A stretch of 64,000 bases of DNA from positions 236,690 to 300,689 of the forward strand of contig NW_006281099.1 in NCBI RefSeq assembly GCF_000203795.2. Direction: 5' to 3'. A program made the translations under genes and the position numbers. This document shows, piece by piece, positions 1 to 12,240 of this stretch. The first letter of the stretch is position 1. Every line of letters begins with the position of its first letter. The notes under the pieces are model-generated. The model had not been told where the DNA came from. It worked only from the letters and a program-made list of their open reading frames with translations, and made no database searches. Source of the stretch: Batrachochytrium dendrobatidis JAM81 (taxonomy: Eukaryota; Chytridiomycota; Chytridiomycetes; Rhizophydiales).

Positions 1-43
1 TGCTTTGGAAACACATGGCAGACACTAATGTATTACTCTACAC

Positions 44-2548
44 CTGAAATATCATGACAATACACTTAGATTTGTGGTTGTGTGCGGTGATGGTGAATAT
101 ATCATATATACGGCTCTTGCATGGCGCAATAAAAGCTTTGGACAGGCACTCGAGTTTGTATGGGCCATGGATTCCAATGAATATGCTATTCGCGAGTCAT
201 CATCTAGCGTCAGACTATTCAAATCATTCAAGGAAAAACCCGTAAGCATCCGACCCAGTTATGGAGCTGAAGCTATTTTTGGCGGTGCATTATTGGGTGT
301 GCGTAGTAGCTCGTTTTTAATCTTTTATGACTGGGAAACTGCACTTCCAGTCCGTCGTGTGGACGCTGCTGTCCGTAATGTGCTTTGGTCAGAGTCTGAT
401 CTTGTAGCCATTGCCAGTGAAGAGTCGTTTTATGTTCTCAGATTTAACCGATCTGCCTATCAAGCCCACATTGAAAGCGGCGCTCAGGTTCAAGAGGATG
501 GATTTGAAGCTGCCTTTGAATTCGTTACTGAGATTTCCGAGAGTGTTCGGACTGGCTGCTGGGTCGGTGATTGTTTCATCTACACCAACGTAGCAAACCG
601 ACTCAACTATGTTGTTGGAGGACAAGTGGCTACACTGTCACATTTTGATAACAACATGTACCTCCTCGGTTATATTCCTCGTGACAACCGCATCTATATT
701 TGCGACAAGAACCTTGCTGTCATGAGCTATTCATTGCCACTTTCGTTGATTGAATATCAAACTGCGGTGATCAGAAACGACATGGAGCATGCTGCTCGTG
801 TGCTACCATCAGTTCCTGTTGACCAGCACAATCGTATTGCTCGCTTCCTTGAAGGTCGTGGGCTTAAAGAAGAGGCCCTTCACGTTTCGACCGATACGGA
901 GCACAAATTTGAATTGGCAGTCCAACTTGGACACCTTGATATTGCGTACGAGATTGCCAAGACAGCCGCGCATGATCAAAAGTGGAAAACCATTGGCGAT
1001 GCTGCGCTTTCTGCATGGAAAGTAAGTATATCTAGTGAAAACTTAGTGCACTGGATTGAACATCACATTTAACATTTACTGTATATGTCAAATTTAATTT
1101 ATGGGAAATCCATCATGCTTGCTAGTTTGGACTGGCAGAAGAATGCTTGCATCGTGCTCGGGATTTTGAAGGTTTATTAATGATTTATCAGACATCTGGT
1201 AATGCAACAGGATTGGCAGAGTTGGCCACCATGGCGGGTAAGTGTGTCGAGTATCAGATCAATATATATCTTTTGTTGGGTCATTGAATGTGGACAATAA
1301 CTGCTGTACTGTCGTCGAAACTAACACTGTTGTGTGATTGTTTTCATATTGAATTGGAATACTCAGTTGAAGCTGGATCCAACAATATTGCATTCGTATG
1401 CTTTCTTTTGCTTGGTCAGACCGAGCAATGTGTTGATCTTTTGATCCATACTGGTCGTATTCCTGAAGCAGCATTATTTGCTCGCACCTATGCACCTAGC
1501 CAGATCAATCGTGTTGTTGCGTTGTGGAAAGCATCTTTGGAAAGTCAGGGTAAACACAAGTCGGCTGAAGCACTTGCCGAACCCACTCGCTATCCAAATC
1601 TCTTTTCTGATTTTGAATATGGCTTGACTGCGGAAATGGGTTTTAAGCGTCGTCGTGATCGTGGACTTGTTTCGGCTGGAGAGTATGTTGAATGGAAGGA
1701 TTCGCTGGACTGGGATGTGATTGGCCGTAAGTTGAATAGTTTGTTTTTATTGCCACACTGCAGTTCTATCTAACATTAATTTAAATATGTATTTACAATG
1801 GGTTGTTTTGAATTTAGAAATCAAAGAGCGATATCCCAATGGAATTCCGCCAGAATTGAGTCAGCAGCAGCCATCAGCTTTAACATCTCCTGATGGACTT
1901 GGTTCGCAGAGTGCACAGAGCATGCGAAGCAATACCAGTCTAAATGATCCCTATGCATCTACTTCCACTTTAGCCAAATCTGATGTAAATGGTAGCCAAG
2001 CTGCGCTTATATCACCTGTTCGTTCTGCATCACCAGCTCGTCGTACGCCATCGCCGAATCGGATGATCTCGCCCATTCGCGCTGCACAAACATCTCCTGC
2101 TTCAGTGTCTAATGCTGCCTCTTTTTCACAGCCAAGTGTCATGCAACCTCAGCAACACAGTCAATCTGGTTCTTTTGTTTCGAATCAATCAAAGACATCG
2201 AATGTGTCGTTTGAGGTAAATGAATGGATATGGACTGTGTATCTTGCATTGGGTTACTAATCTATTTCTATTTTATGTCTTTTTTATTGCATGGTTCAAT
2301 AGGCATCACATCCACCTCACCCAACACTGCTGGGTAAAACACATCTCACCGGTATTGCTACTGACGATAGACCTGATGGTCTTTCCGACAGCCTGAGTCA
2401 CCTTAGTCTAGATGTCAACACCACTGGCACAGGATCACTTCGTGGTGACATGGATTTTGAAGATTTTAGTTCAATTGGAAACAGTACAACAGCCAATGAT
2501 GATCTGGCTGCATTGAACGATGATGAAATTGATGCGTTATTGATGTGA
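44..2548 (+). CDS. SEC27: Coatomer subunit beta' (beta'-COP), 5' partial
   Basis: Beta'-COP of the COPI coat, which sorts cargo for Golgi-to-ER retrieval. Exons read 44(or 70)..1021, 1126..1237, 1367..1726, 1818..2215 and 2303..2548, all with GT/AG ends and matching phases. The visible part starts in the COPI WD-associated region (FVVVCGDGEYIIYTALAWRN, then YAIRESSSSVRLFKSFKEK, WVGDCFIYT, NRLNYVVGG and MYLLGYIPRDNR). It continues through the alpha-solenoid (ECLHRARDFEGLL, LLIHTGRIPEAALFARTY, LAEPTRYPNLF) and ends in a Ser/Pro-rich linker and an acidic tail DDEIDALLM. The N-terminal WD40 propeller lies off the left edge. The left exon border is unsure: a YTTAG acceptor at 69 fits, but the codons from 44 also resemble the family and there is an in-frame stop at 26-28. 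Identification is firm. Confidence 0.93.
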
Positions 2549-3285
2549 ATATCCTTTATTGATGATGACTTAATACATTGGTTTTATTGTTTTCAATGTT
2601 TCAGTGTATTTAATTTAATTTATACTCGGTTTAGAATCAAAACTGTTGATGTGCTTGCTTGTCAACGTAATAAGCCTAAAACAACACATCAACTCCATAC
2701 CATGTTTGAATGATTTCAAATAATGTCTAACCCATCACAACGATGTCTAATTAGTCTTGCCGCCGTATTTACATATCACAAATAAACTAGCGTAGGTATA
2801 TTTTATTCAAAACTTGACACTGTATCTTAAAGCCGTCTTCACGTAAAATGAAACACTAAAATACGTGATAAACAGTCATGTTTGATTGGTTTAATCTTAC
2901 TCGACAACATTGTTTTATGAACTCGTTGGTTCACTCATCGTTGTGCTTATTCTTGTACAAATATAATGAGAATGTTCACATTTTTGTTACAATACATTCC
3001 ATATTCTTGACATCTTTTCAATTTCCAACCTTCCTTTCCTCCAAACCAAACACTCGGTAATCATCATGGAAACAACAGTTGCATTCCCAAGATATGTTGA
3101 ACTAAAGCGCAAACGTATCTGATATTAGAATAGTATTTCAATAAAACAAGTAATCAATATCCAATAGCAACGAGTATGTAACGATTGTTTATTTCAGAGC
3201 AAAATAATCGGTCCAAGATCAATACAAAAGTGTTTCATTTTACGTGAATACGGCTGTAATGTTCATAGATGTACTCGCAAGATAA
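2549..3285. other. Intergenic, holds a TIR element
   Basis: Convergent spacer between beta'-COP and the FYR-domain gene. Most of it is the TIR element at 2830..3256. The 60-codon open frame at 2878..3060 lies wholly inside that element and has no recognisable features, so I do not call it. Confidence 0.6.
2830..3256. mobile_element. TIR element copy a (MITE-like)
   Basis: About 427 bp bounded by near-perfect inverted ends: the left end at 2830..2856 and the right end at 3231..3256 match at about 28 of 30 positions once the flanks are included. Both ends are next to TA. The interior has no coding capacity but resembles the interior near the arms of the copy at 16523..17255 (a run with AATCAAT, CCAATA and CAACRA, then TGTTTATTT). 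The right end lies about 30 bp beyond the stop codon of the FYR-domain gene. Confidence 0.8.
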
Positions 3286-5412
3286 TTATACAATAGATTG
3301 AGAATTTTCAGATAGCCATCCCCAGTCCTGTATCGATGGATCGTAAGTGGGGCGATTTGTACCCGGCAGTGGGGGTTGTGAGTTCACTCCACTCGGATTC
3401 TATATATAAAGTTGAATCATTATCAACATGCCAATGGTTTGTTAGATTTGCAAAGTGCTTACCTGTATATGTCCTTCCGTACCTAATAAATTAGCTTGGG
3501 TTTGCTTTGGATTCATTAGAGCAGCGCTTTGAGTCGAATGTATAGTGTTTGCTTGGGAATCAAAATGGTCTACTGACATTTTTTGACTGGATTCAGTTTC
3601 CGCTGCGGAGGATCCTCGTCGAAAGGTTTTGGTAGGAACAGGTGTTGGAGCTCCAGAGACTGGTGCAGATAGTTTACCATTATCGAACTTTGTTTTTGGC
3701 CCTCTTTTTGAAGTTGAAACCTCAAACTAATAGAAATACATGCCATTTTAGCAATAGTAAATAGCTTAAATTAAACCAAACCTATATAGTTACTTTTTGG
3801 AATTTGTACATTTTGCACAAATTTGCATTGGGGAGATCTTGAATCAGTTTTTGGATGGTTGGCTGAGAATATCCAAACATATCTGGTCCCGACACTGTAT
3901 TACTGTGATCCTTATTTCGTATTGTGATCGCGGCTAAAAGTATACAAAAGCGTATAAGTAACCACTTGACACTATATTTAGTTTAGTCATTTCAAGAGCA
4001 ATCCATGTAAGCACCTTTAATAACAGTCATCCAAGCACCAGTGGCAGATGCACCAATAATGATATTATTTGGCGCATCATCAGGAGTGACTTGAAATTTG
4101 GGACAGTCACCATTATCGATAATCTGACATATATATCGCACAGATTTGTCTGAATCGATCATGCTATAGTATTCACTATAGTAAATCCATGCTTTAGTAA
4201 CTACACAGCATCACAGGATATATGGAACAAAATAAAACATACCGAGAGGTTGTAAATCCAACAGGAAAAATATGTCGCTCGGTATGAAATCCAGATCGAT
4301 TCCATACAATTTCTCCAAGCGAGTGCAGCGTGATCATACCAAACTGGGCTGGTAGGACAGGAGTTCCATCTTCGTGAACAGCAACTTCTTGTATTTTGCG
4401 TACTCGTGCAGTCACATCGTTTCGCTTTCGTTTTTTCTTGGCCTCATCCGACCCTTGTACAACGTGTGTTTCTGAAGGTGTTGCGCATTGACCATCGGAC
4501 ATTACTGAAGTGTTTCCTGGCGTACATTCATAGTTGAATGAAGGTGTATGTGATGCATCCGATGCCATTCCAAAACCGGTGATTTTGGTTTGAATTGGTG
4601 TTTGAATCAAGGCACCATTCTGCGCTGGTATTGCTACGTGCTCTGATTTTGAAATGGATCTTTGTCGTTTCAACGATCCATCTCTTAGTGGATCGGGTTT
4701 GGCATGAACTGGAATGGTTTGTAGCGGAGCATGATCTGGATATAGAATAGGTTAACACCTGAAAATATGACCAACAAGCTAAAATCATACAGTTGACCAA
4801 AATATTGACCTGAGTCGTCGGATAATGTCGATAAAGAAGTATCTGACAATGAATCCGACAGTCGAGGTTGTTTCTGACCGTTTGCAGTGTTGGCTTTTTC
4901 ATTCTTGGAAATGGCTTCGAGTAGTATACTAATACAAACAGTATGAGATTAGATGCAACACTAGGAATCGCGAGCAGACATGACGACTCAACTCCTTCTC
5001 CTTTTTAAGCATGGCATTATCATGCTTTATTCGCTTCAATTTGGTAGTCAGCCGGTCGTTTTCCTGCATGTGAAAATGACAAGGTTCAGTTCATACGCAG
5101 CTCAAAAAGCGACTGCAGACCAACTGAACAAATTACCTCGATGACCTCCTTAAGCTATTGAAATGGTAGTTGAAAACATTCGATATTGAATGAGGTTGTA
5201 GTAGGGTAGAAAAGGACAATATTGTATGAAATTAGTATTGTCAAGCCATGAAGCAATACAGCTTAAATGCCGCTCCAGTATATTGAATATGAAGCTGGAT
5301 AGCAATTGCATGCCAAAAGCCATGTCTAATTGATAGAGAATACAGACTGTTCATTTGTAGTGGTTTGACGTACTCTTCTTTTAAGTTTCTTATACTTGTC
5401 GTCCTTGTCCAT
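3286..5412 (-). CDS. FYRN/FYRC-domain nuclear protein (TBRG1-like)
   Basis: Nuclear FYR-domain protein of the TBRG1 type; FYRN plus FYRC form one fold found in chromatin proteins. Exons read in order: 5412..5374, 5154..5137, about 5063..4980, about 4930..4810, 4735..4243, 4175..4015, 3933..3794, 3726..3463 and 3399..3286. The N-terminus is a basic coiled coil (MDKDDKYKKLKRR, LKEVIE, ENDRLTTKLKRIKHDNAMLK, then ILLEAI). A Ser-rich and Lys-rich linker follows. FYRN reads FGMITLHSLGEIVWNRSGFH then FPVGFTTSR. FYRC reads YYSMIDSDKSVRYICQI then FQVTPDDAPNNIIIGASATG. The C-terminus is low complexity. The exon 3/4 junction is not solved: canonical sites give the wrong phase, so the donor may be unusual. 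The start ATG at 5412 gives the family's usual short lead into the coiled coil. Confidence 0.8.
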
Positions 5413-6743
5413 TTTATCACAAGAGTTGCTGATAGTTGGAGAAAGCCTGATGGATCTTCAACAACAAATCTTGAATCACCTGGACTTGGCTGTTTGTCAC
5501 TTGGCAATCATCCCATCATATTCGATTAAATCTTCAAATGGATTCATACTGGCATTCTACTCGATAATATTCATGATTAATCTTGTTGCATGTGTCATAT
5601 TCCGTGAATTATTGTAGAGTCGACTCTTGATCATTTTATGTTCTGTATTAGTTGTTATCTAGTTAATCTACACGTATATGGATCAACAGGCATGAATCAA
5701 ATCATTAGAATATTACAATATTACGAATCAAATCATTAGAATATTACAATATTACGAATCAAATCATTAGAATATTACAATACTATGGATTTGTGATGAA
5801 TCAATCCATGAATCTATATCCTTAATATGCGTGCCAATTCCATCATCCGTTTATTAGCCAGTTGGCACGCATTGCAATCTTGACATCAAACTAATCTTTT
5901 TTTGGGGTTAATAGACTGGTGTGGGCTATGGGAAAGCAGGATACTGGGAGAATGCATTTTGGAAAAGTCATTCATACATACAGAGATGACTTGCTAAGAA
6001 GATTATCTCAAAATAGTATAATGAATGGTTCAAAGGCTGCACTATCAATAGCAAACGTTCCATGGTAAAAACTGATTCATGTCCAATTTACAAACGGACA
6101 TTCACGTCCTTCAATTCCTGGACATGTCTGATGGTATGAACGGATTGACTTATACTCTGCTGTTTTGTAAATGCTTTATGCAATGTACTCAAATCGTAGG
6201 TCTTGGATTGCTTGCAAGCTTTTGGATTTGTTGTTTCAGTATCCTGGTGGTCTTACCCAAGTGATCATGCAGTCCGAACTTGAAAAACAGGTCTTTTATA
6301 TCTTTCAGAATACGTTGTGATTTAGCATGGCTATAGTACTGATTCCAGTTTTATTTTTGATTGATTTACGCAGTGGTCAGCTGAAAGTGCTCGTTGTGGA
6401 TTGAGCCATACAAAACGTAAACACGATAGTCTAATGTTGATATACAGATTGTTGATTCTGCTCGAGTCCTTTCAACTGCATGGCTAACGCATTATATTAC
6501 TCTGCAGAATACATTAGCATATCTCTACTGAGAGATTCAAAACCTGCGAGTGAATTCATGGCTTTTGAATGCACCTTGGCAGAATGGTCGATGGACAATG
6601 AAACAGATATCCTTTTTTTACTTTAAATTGGCATCTTTTTATGCTACATCTCATCTATAGCATTCATACAAGGCTGGCTCTTAGCTACAATTTATGTTTA
6701 TTTGTGATTACCCCTGTTTAAATTTTTTGTTCCAGATAGCACA
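5413..6743. other. Divergent intergenic region with a tandem repeat
   Basis: Between two genes read outward in opposite directions. Apart from the 31-bp tandem repeat at 5694..5786 I see no gene, TIR end or RNA. An unrecognised upstream exon of the OB-fold gene could lie near its right end, because TTCCAG at 6732..6737 looks like an acceptor. Confidence 0.4.
5694..5786. repeat. 31-bp tandem repeat, three copies
   Basis: Three head-to-tail copies of a 31-bp AT-rich unit start at 5694, 5725 and 5756. Each begins GAATCAAATCATTAG and ends ATTACAATATTAC. The first two are identical and the third diverges only at its last bases (ACTAT). It lies between divergent genes. Confidence 0.95.
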
Positions 6744-9117
6744 ATGTTAATGCTCATGTATCTGCACCATCGGTATTATTTCTTTATGGATCCAATCTAC
6801 TCATGTTTTTTGAAAGAGGTACGTAGATTTTACAATTTTTCATGTATCGAGTCAATTGGCGGTAATCTTTACACTGGACGCTGTTTTATTATTTCTAGAG
6901 AGTATTTCGTATTACAAACACCAGATCTATTGTCAAACGAACGTCCCTGACCAAAAAAGATCATCTGCATCCACATTGCTTGTTGCCAACCGAATACATG
7001 GTGCCAATCCTTTCGGCTGAAAATGAAATGGATGCGCAATTTTTGAAACAACAATTTCCTGATCTATTCGAGGACACAACACTAGATAATATCCAGTCGG
7101 GAGTAGAATATAGTTTTTTTGGAAAGGTTGCTTTTCTACAAACGATTGTGCTTTCAGACATTGCAATTATACAGTTTGAGTAATTTAACCTTGAATGAAT
7201 AGATTGTTAGCATTGACGCCCCTGAACCAACCACTATTGCTGGTCGTCAAACCAAACAAGTCATAACAATCAGTGATGCCATGCATTATCGAGGACGACT
7301 CATACTTTGGGATAATCAAACAGTGTTGACATCTTTGATGCGCAAGGTAATACTCTCCTGTGCGCGTTACACTATTTTACTGTCAATATCATACGCTAAT
7401 CCAATTGTTTATCCAGAATGACTCGATTGCCATTAGAATGCCGTACTTGTCATTTGAAGCTGTTGCTGAAACGGGAGTTTTGCAAATGGAATATGGATCA
7501 GCCACTTGCATATTTTTGATTCCTGCTGATGTGACCAAGGTTAGCAGTTTGATCGTATACAGATCTGAGCGTGTCAACTTACATGTTGTGAATTGTGGTT
7601 GTTAGGAAGTCGAGGCCATGACATCACTTGCTACCCAGGCACATTCCAACTCTGCGATTTGGGCCGATATGCCTCGTGACGAAAATGTATATATTGAGAT
7701 GTGAATATCTGACTATGACGCTTTTATAAATATCTTGGAATTGTTTGCTTACAGCTTCAAGTATATCATTTTCTTGCCAATCTTGAATTATTAGGGAATG
7801 ACTGATTTGGAATGGTATCCTGAACCTTTGGATTTCTCTAATCTGCCTGCTGAAGCATACAACATCACCCTTTTAGGAACAATTGTTTTTATCCTTGATA
7901 ATGTACGTCAAATATTTTTATTCTTGCTTTTGGATGTTAGATATATCATCATCTGATTTAAAACTGGAAATTTAGGATACGGAGATTGCAAGCAGTCGTG
8001 CACAGACACGCCATGGTGTACGGATCAAAAACAAAACAGGTAGCCATCTATTTTTGACTTTTGGATACTCTCACCTTTTTAATTTGATTTTAAATATTGA
8101 TTGCCAATGGGATCAATATGGATACTAGGAATATGTGATGTTACTTTATGGTCAGAATGTGCAACTGCAGCAAGTAAACTCGAGGTTGGACACGTTGTGC
8201 TTTTTGAGCGGCTTGCCACATATAGAAATGAAACTGGCCATCTTTTTGTCATTGGCTCACCAGAACACAATTCGCAGATTCGTAATGGTAAGCACTGTTG
8301 AATCTGCGTTTTTGATCTTGGTTTGCATAGGCATGTTTAATGTCCCATAGATAACCAGTATACTTTTGATTCTGTAGTGAGCAAATGCTTTGGAATACTA
8401 AGCTCTCCTGCCATCTCATCACAATCTTCGATTCAGCAGATAAGTCAGGCTACACACGGTCTTTTTTACTGTTTTGCTGTTATTTCTGGTTGGCCATGCT
8501 CGCAATCTTTTGAAAGCACTAGTCTTGTCCGTAAGTGGAATTTTGTTTAGTTTCAGAAACTGTTTTTCTGTCCATGCTGTTACAAACTCAAACTGAACCC
8601 TCTTGGCTTCATGCCTGTTCATTTTACATTGACATGTGCAGATACATCGTGTCGAAAACCAGTCATGGAATTGGACGATATGCCGTTTTGTTCAAGATGT
8701 TCCAACTATGTTGATTCGACAGAATACGCATTTAATATGACCATTCGCCTAGATGACGGAACTGGGTCATTGACTTGTCTATTGTTGGATGCCACGGCCA
8801 CCAAAGTGCTGCAATCTCGCACGACGGTTCTTCATTTTGCCGCGCTCTCTCCTGATATGCGTACCGATATATTGAGCGATATTGTTGGCACACACGTCTT
8901 ATGTGCTATTACTGTATACACCCAGGTAAAAATAGTACTCGACTTTGATGAATTGTGTTGCTAGTAGTAACGTGCCAACATATTTTTCATGATACAATGC
9001 CGAATAATATAGGCAAATCAAGTTTACTTTCGAGTGGATGAGATTGATATCAAGCCAAATATCATGTGGCAGATCAAGCATCTCTCTAACCAGATCCAAC
9101 ACCTACCTAGTCCATAA
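6744..9117 (+). CDS. RPA70-like multi-OB-fold ssDNA-binding protein
   Basis: Probably a single-strand DNA-binding protein related to the large RPA subunit. Exons: 6744 or 6786..6818, 6899..7126, 7203..7346, 7417..7539, 7606..7686, 7795..7902, 7976..8039, 8129..8287, 8378..8530, about 8642..8925 and 9013..9117. All phases agree, giving about 493 residues from the ATG at 6786. OB-type strands appear in three blocks (YRGRLILWDNQ; CDVTLWSECA..LEVGHVVLF; FNMTIRLDDGTGSLTCLLLD). The third carries a zinc-ribbon-like CX4C..CX2C (CADTSC then CSRC), as in RPA70 DBD-C. The first Cys pair straddles the 8530/8642 splice: a canonical 111-nt intron there would remove the first Cys. At about 493 residues it is shorter than RPA1 and closer to the meiotic paralogue MEIOB. 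Shieldin-2-like proteins are another option. The start is uncertain. Confidence 0.6.
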
Positions 9118-9312
9118 TGTCTGGCTTTACCATATAAGAGTTTTGAATACATTATTCAATTATATCAACACTTGAACGATAACTTTATATTATGCAATGA
9201 CTATTATTTGGCTGTGATGGCATAGTACCAGGTTGAAATCATATCTAGAAACATCAATCTATTTACAACCATCACAATGAAGCTTATTACTGAATATTAA
9301 CCATCAGTTAAC

Positions 9313-9882
9313 CTATCCCTCACGCCACTGGTTCGCACACTTGCAGCACTATGCATATTTGATAAAATTAAACTGTCACGAATCTATCATGGAGCATTGA
9401 ACAGCTGGATCATGATTCAAACTAGCGTCTTACCCTAAAAAAGATAGACATGGGCTCATCAGCCGATCGAATCTGGATTTGCATGAAAAAAGCACGACTG
9501 TGTTCACATTTGGGACATGTTGCTATAGGACCATGACAAAGACTTGAATTAGGTTCGTATTCAACATGACCACATGCATTCAATATAGAAAATTCATTTC
9601 ATTACCATCCGTTTGATCGACATTTTCCCAGCTTCCCTCTCCACCAAAAACATCGTCGACATCCTTTCTAGTAAAAACGAGTCTTTTATTCAATGACTAA
9701 GAGCATTGACCAGTTGACCAGTTATTGCAAAGACAATTAGTCGGGATCGCTTGGTGAATGAAACAAACTGGAAATACCTTTTCAACTCTACAGATATATG
9801 GACAGGACTGACAGAATAATTCGTTGCCTTCATTTCCTGCTTGAATCAACAGCAGATTAGCACACTGCGGACAGAAATACAT
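9313..9882 (-). CDS. RPC11: RNA polymerase III subunit RPC10 (C11)
   Basis: Small zinc-ribbon subunit of RNA polymerase III that supports RNA cleavage and termination. It is the Pol III counterpart of TFIIS and of RPA12. Exons 9882..9778, 9696..9606, 9522..9434 and 9348..9313 join in phase and give about 106 residues, the family's usual length. The N-terminal ribbon reads MYFCPQCANLLL..CQSCPY and the linker reads DVDDVFGGEGSWENVD. The C-terminal ribbon is TCPKCEHSRAFFMQIQIRSA with the catalytic RSADEP motif, then CCKCANQWREG. All eight zinc cysteines are visible. The gene shares a roughly 145-bp spacer with URA5, which is transcribed away from it. Confidence 0.95.
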
Positions 9883-10027
9883 GATTCAAACAGCAAGTTG
9901 AATGCAAAAATATTCAGCAAATTGAGCATCACGCCAATCCACCTGAGGACGCTCGATGAGATCCGCTGGCTTGTCATCAGCCTGAACCTGCTTTAAATTG
10001 TATTGATAGTTGCTGGCAAGATTGAAT

Positions 10028-10672
10028 ATGAAGGACTACCAGCGCAAGTTTATTGAGTTTGCTATCAAAAATGAAGCACTCAAGTTTGGTTCATTCACTC
10101 TTAAATCCGGTCGCACTTCTCCCTACTTTTTCAATTCTGGTCTGTTTGCTAAAGGTGAAGCATTGGCCCAGCTTGGAGGGTTCTATGCTGATGCACTACA
10201 GGATTCTGCTATCAAGTACGATGTTCTTTTTGGACCAGCTTACAAGGGGATTCCCCTTGTGTCTGCCGTAGCTATTGCTCTTTCAAACAGATATGGCGTG
10301 AATGCTTCTTATAGCTTCAATCGCAAAGAAAAAAAAGATCATGGCGAAGGCGGTAGTATTGTTGGATCGAAGCTTGTTGGTGATGTTGTGATTGTAGACG
10401 ATGTAATCACTGCTGGAACTGCTATTCGTGAAAGTTTCCAAATCATTACGGCAGAAGGTGCGCAACCTCGAGGCGTACTGATCTCGTTGGATCGTCAAGA
10501 AAAGGGTGCGAATACTGACAAGTCTGCCATTCAGCAGGTGGAAGATGACTATGGAGTTCCTGTCTTGTCAATCGTCACTCTATCACATGTTATTGAATAT
10601 CTTGCTGAAGTTGGTGGGTATGAGTCTCAGCTTGCCAGCGTCACTGCATACCGCACTCAATGGGGAATTTAA
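10028..10672 (+). CDS. URA5: Orotate phosphoribosyltransferase
   Basis: Converts orotate and PRPP to OMP in pyrimidine synthesis, in the cytosol. Single exon of 214 residues, starting at ATG 10028 ([20 protein letters not shown]). The family signatures are present: [27 protein letters not shown], the catalytic-loop [12 protein letters not shown] and the PRPP-binding [13 protein letters not shown]. Length and motifs match fungal Ura5. The stop is 123 bp from the end of the convergent eIF3k gene, so their 3' ends may overlap as transcripts. Confidence 0.98.
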   Translation: MKDYQRKFIEFAIKNEALKFGSFTLKSGRTSPYFFNSGLFAKGEALAQLGGFYADALQDSAIKYDVLFGPAYKGIPLVSAVAIALSNRYGVNASYSFNRKEKKDHGEGGSIVGSKLVGDVVIVDDVITAGTAIRESFQIITAEGAQPRGVLISLDRQEKGANTDKSAIQQVEDDYGVPVLSIVTLSHVIEYLAEVGGYESQLASVTAYRTQWGI

Positions 10673-10795
10673 ATTCGAATCATGACATGTGAGCTGCACT
10701 ACTCGATACATTTAGATTCAAGTGTCCACCTTGTAATAAAAAACTAAAATTCTAAAGCCAAGTCAGAAATACCAGGCAGTTTATAATCATTTTTA

Positions 10796-11760
10796 TTATA
10801 CCACCAAACGGGACCGATTAAGAATCTTTCCAAGCTGTTCAAACTTGACATCCTCCTGCATAACAATCTCTTTAGCCTGATTCCATGAAGTAATGGGCAG
10901 ATCAATCAACGAATCATCATCGGCATTGACAGACCACGACTCACGCATCTTGACCCAATCTGCCAAATCCTCGTCTGACAAATCCAACATCTTCTCCAGA
11001 CTCTCAATCGAAATGGTTTGGTAAGTAATACTCAGTGTTTGTGCAATAAACTCGCGAATATTGTCGTCAAACAGTGAATAGTCGCCAGTGAATTCTCTAA
11101 CAGATTCTTCGCTTTCCAAATATGCCCAGAACTCGGAAAACTGAGCCTGTCCAAGCAACTCGTGCATGTGGACCAAGTGTGCAATCAGTGGATCTGCAAG
11201 CCATTCCTCACGCAAAAGGTACATGCAGAGTGTAAAATCGGATTCAGGAAGTGCACTGAGTGCGAGTGCTAGGACAGATGCAATCACATAGACGTTGGCA
11301 TCGGCGTGATTGAGCTGGTATAGCTTCAAAAGTGCAAGACAAGCTGTGCGGTCATAGTTGTTGGTTTTGAGCTGCGATGATATATACTCTTCCAGTATGG
11401 CCATGTTCTGAGGATTATATCTGTCCACCGTCTCGACAACCAAATGGATCTAACATGTTGCAATGCATTCTGATTAGAAATGTGTTGTAATAAATAATTC
11501 CAATCAGACTCCTCATTATGAATGACCAGCAATCAGAGCACCGTTGTAACATCGAGTAGAAAAGGAATTGAACAAGTATACACTTGCACAGTGACAAAGG
11601 GTCTTGAACAGCTCGTTATCACGCAAGTCGAGTCAATAGTACATGTAGAAAGCACACACCATACCTCTTCAGGTCTGTAGCTTGGTCGAAGAGTAGAGAA
11701 CTTGTTTATAGTGGTCTCCTCACCCGTAAGGCCATCCACATCAGTATTGGACGATGGCAT
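10796..11760 (-). CDS. EIF3K: Translation initiation factor eIF3 subunit K
   Basis: Non-core subunit of eIF3, which recruits mRNA to the 40S ribosome. Exon 1 (11760..11665) encodes MPSSNTDVDGLTGEE..SYRPEE and exon 2 (11449..10796) starts IHLVVETVDRYNPQN; both junctions are phase 0. RYNPQNMAILEEYI, LALLKLYQLN, ALSALPESDFTLCMYLL and a C-terminal PCI/winged-helix part (WNQAKEIVMQEDVKFEQLGKI) identify the family. At 249 residues it is longer than human eIF3k by an N-terminal Ser/Thr-rich lead. The intron is 215 nt, about twice the local norm. eIF3k occurs in many filamentous and early-diverging fungi but not in budding yeast. Confidence 0.93.
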
Positions 11761-12240
11761 TTTGTTTTTTTTGTTGGTGAAAATGAAAGAAATTCAAGAG
11801 CTGATAATTGAGGTTTGGATTTCCATGGCAGTCTAGACATTCGTTACCATGAATCAGCATCAAGCGTCCAACACTCGATTGTTGAATAAATTCATGGATT
11901 TACTGTGTTGGTAAATCTGATTGCATGTTTGGAGCATTCATGACTGTAGCAATAATAACACCAAAAGATTCAAAACTCACCAAGGATTCTTTCTTTAACA
12001 AGTCGGATCTTGATCAGTTATCGATCGAAATAATAGTCAATTTGGACTTACCAAAAGTACGCTTTTCATTATTAAATCAATCTTGTAGGAAAAAGCAGAT
12101 TGGTTTGACGCAACGCTTGAACCAGATTCAGCGAGCTATTGAGCATCGTTGGATTTGGATTTGGATTTGCACGACAGATTCAAAACATGGAATCAAAATT
12201 GTTTATTTCAAATGCTGTTTAAACTGAAAGTAACACACAA
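11761..12240. other. Spacer between eIF3k and HSP78, possible small gene
   Basis: The only candidate here is the small split open frame at 11925..12146. A short (TTGGAT)n-like run lies at about 12150..12167. No TIR end is visible. Confidence 0.4.
11925..12146 (+). CDS. Possible small split ORF, unrecognised
   Basis: A small acidic protein of about 62 residues can be read if a 32-nt intron (12057..12088, GTACGC..TTGTAG) is removed. It starts MFGAFMTVAIITPKDSKL, continues FFNKSDLDQLSIEIIVNLD and ends LPKEKADWFDATLEPDSASY. The composition looks protein-like on both sides of the proposed splice. Without splicing the frame runs on to 12227 with a less natural C-terminus. I do not recognise a family, and a real 5' exon might lie upstream. 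It would be transcribed away from eIF3k and toward HSP78. Confidence 0.3.

Noticed and set aside
2878..3060. 60-codon open frame
   Set aside because: It lies wholly inside a TIR element and has AT-biased, featureless composition.
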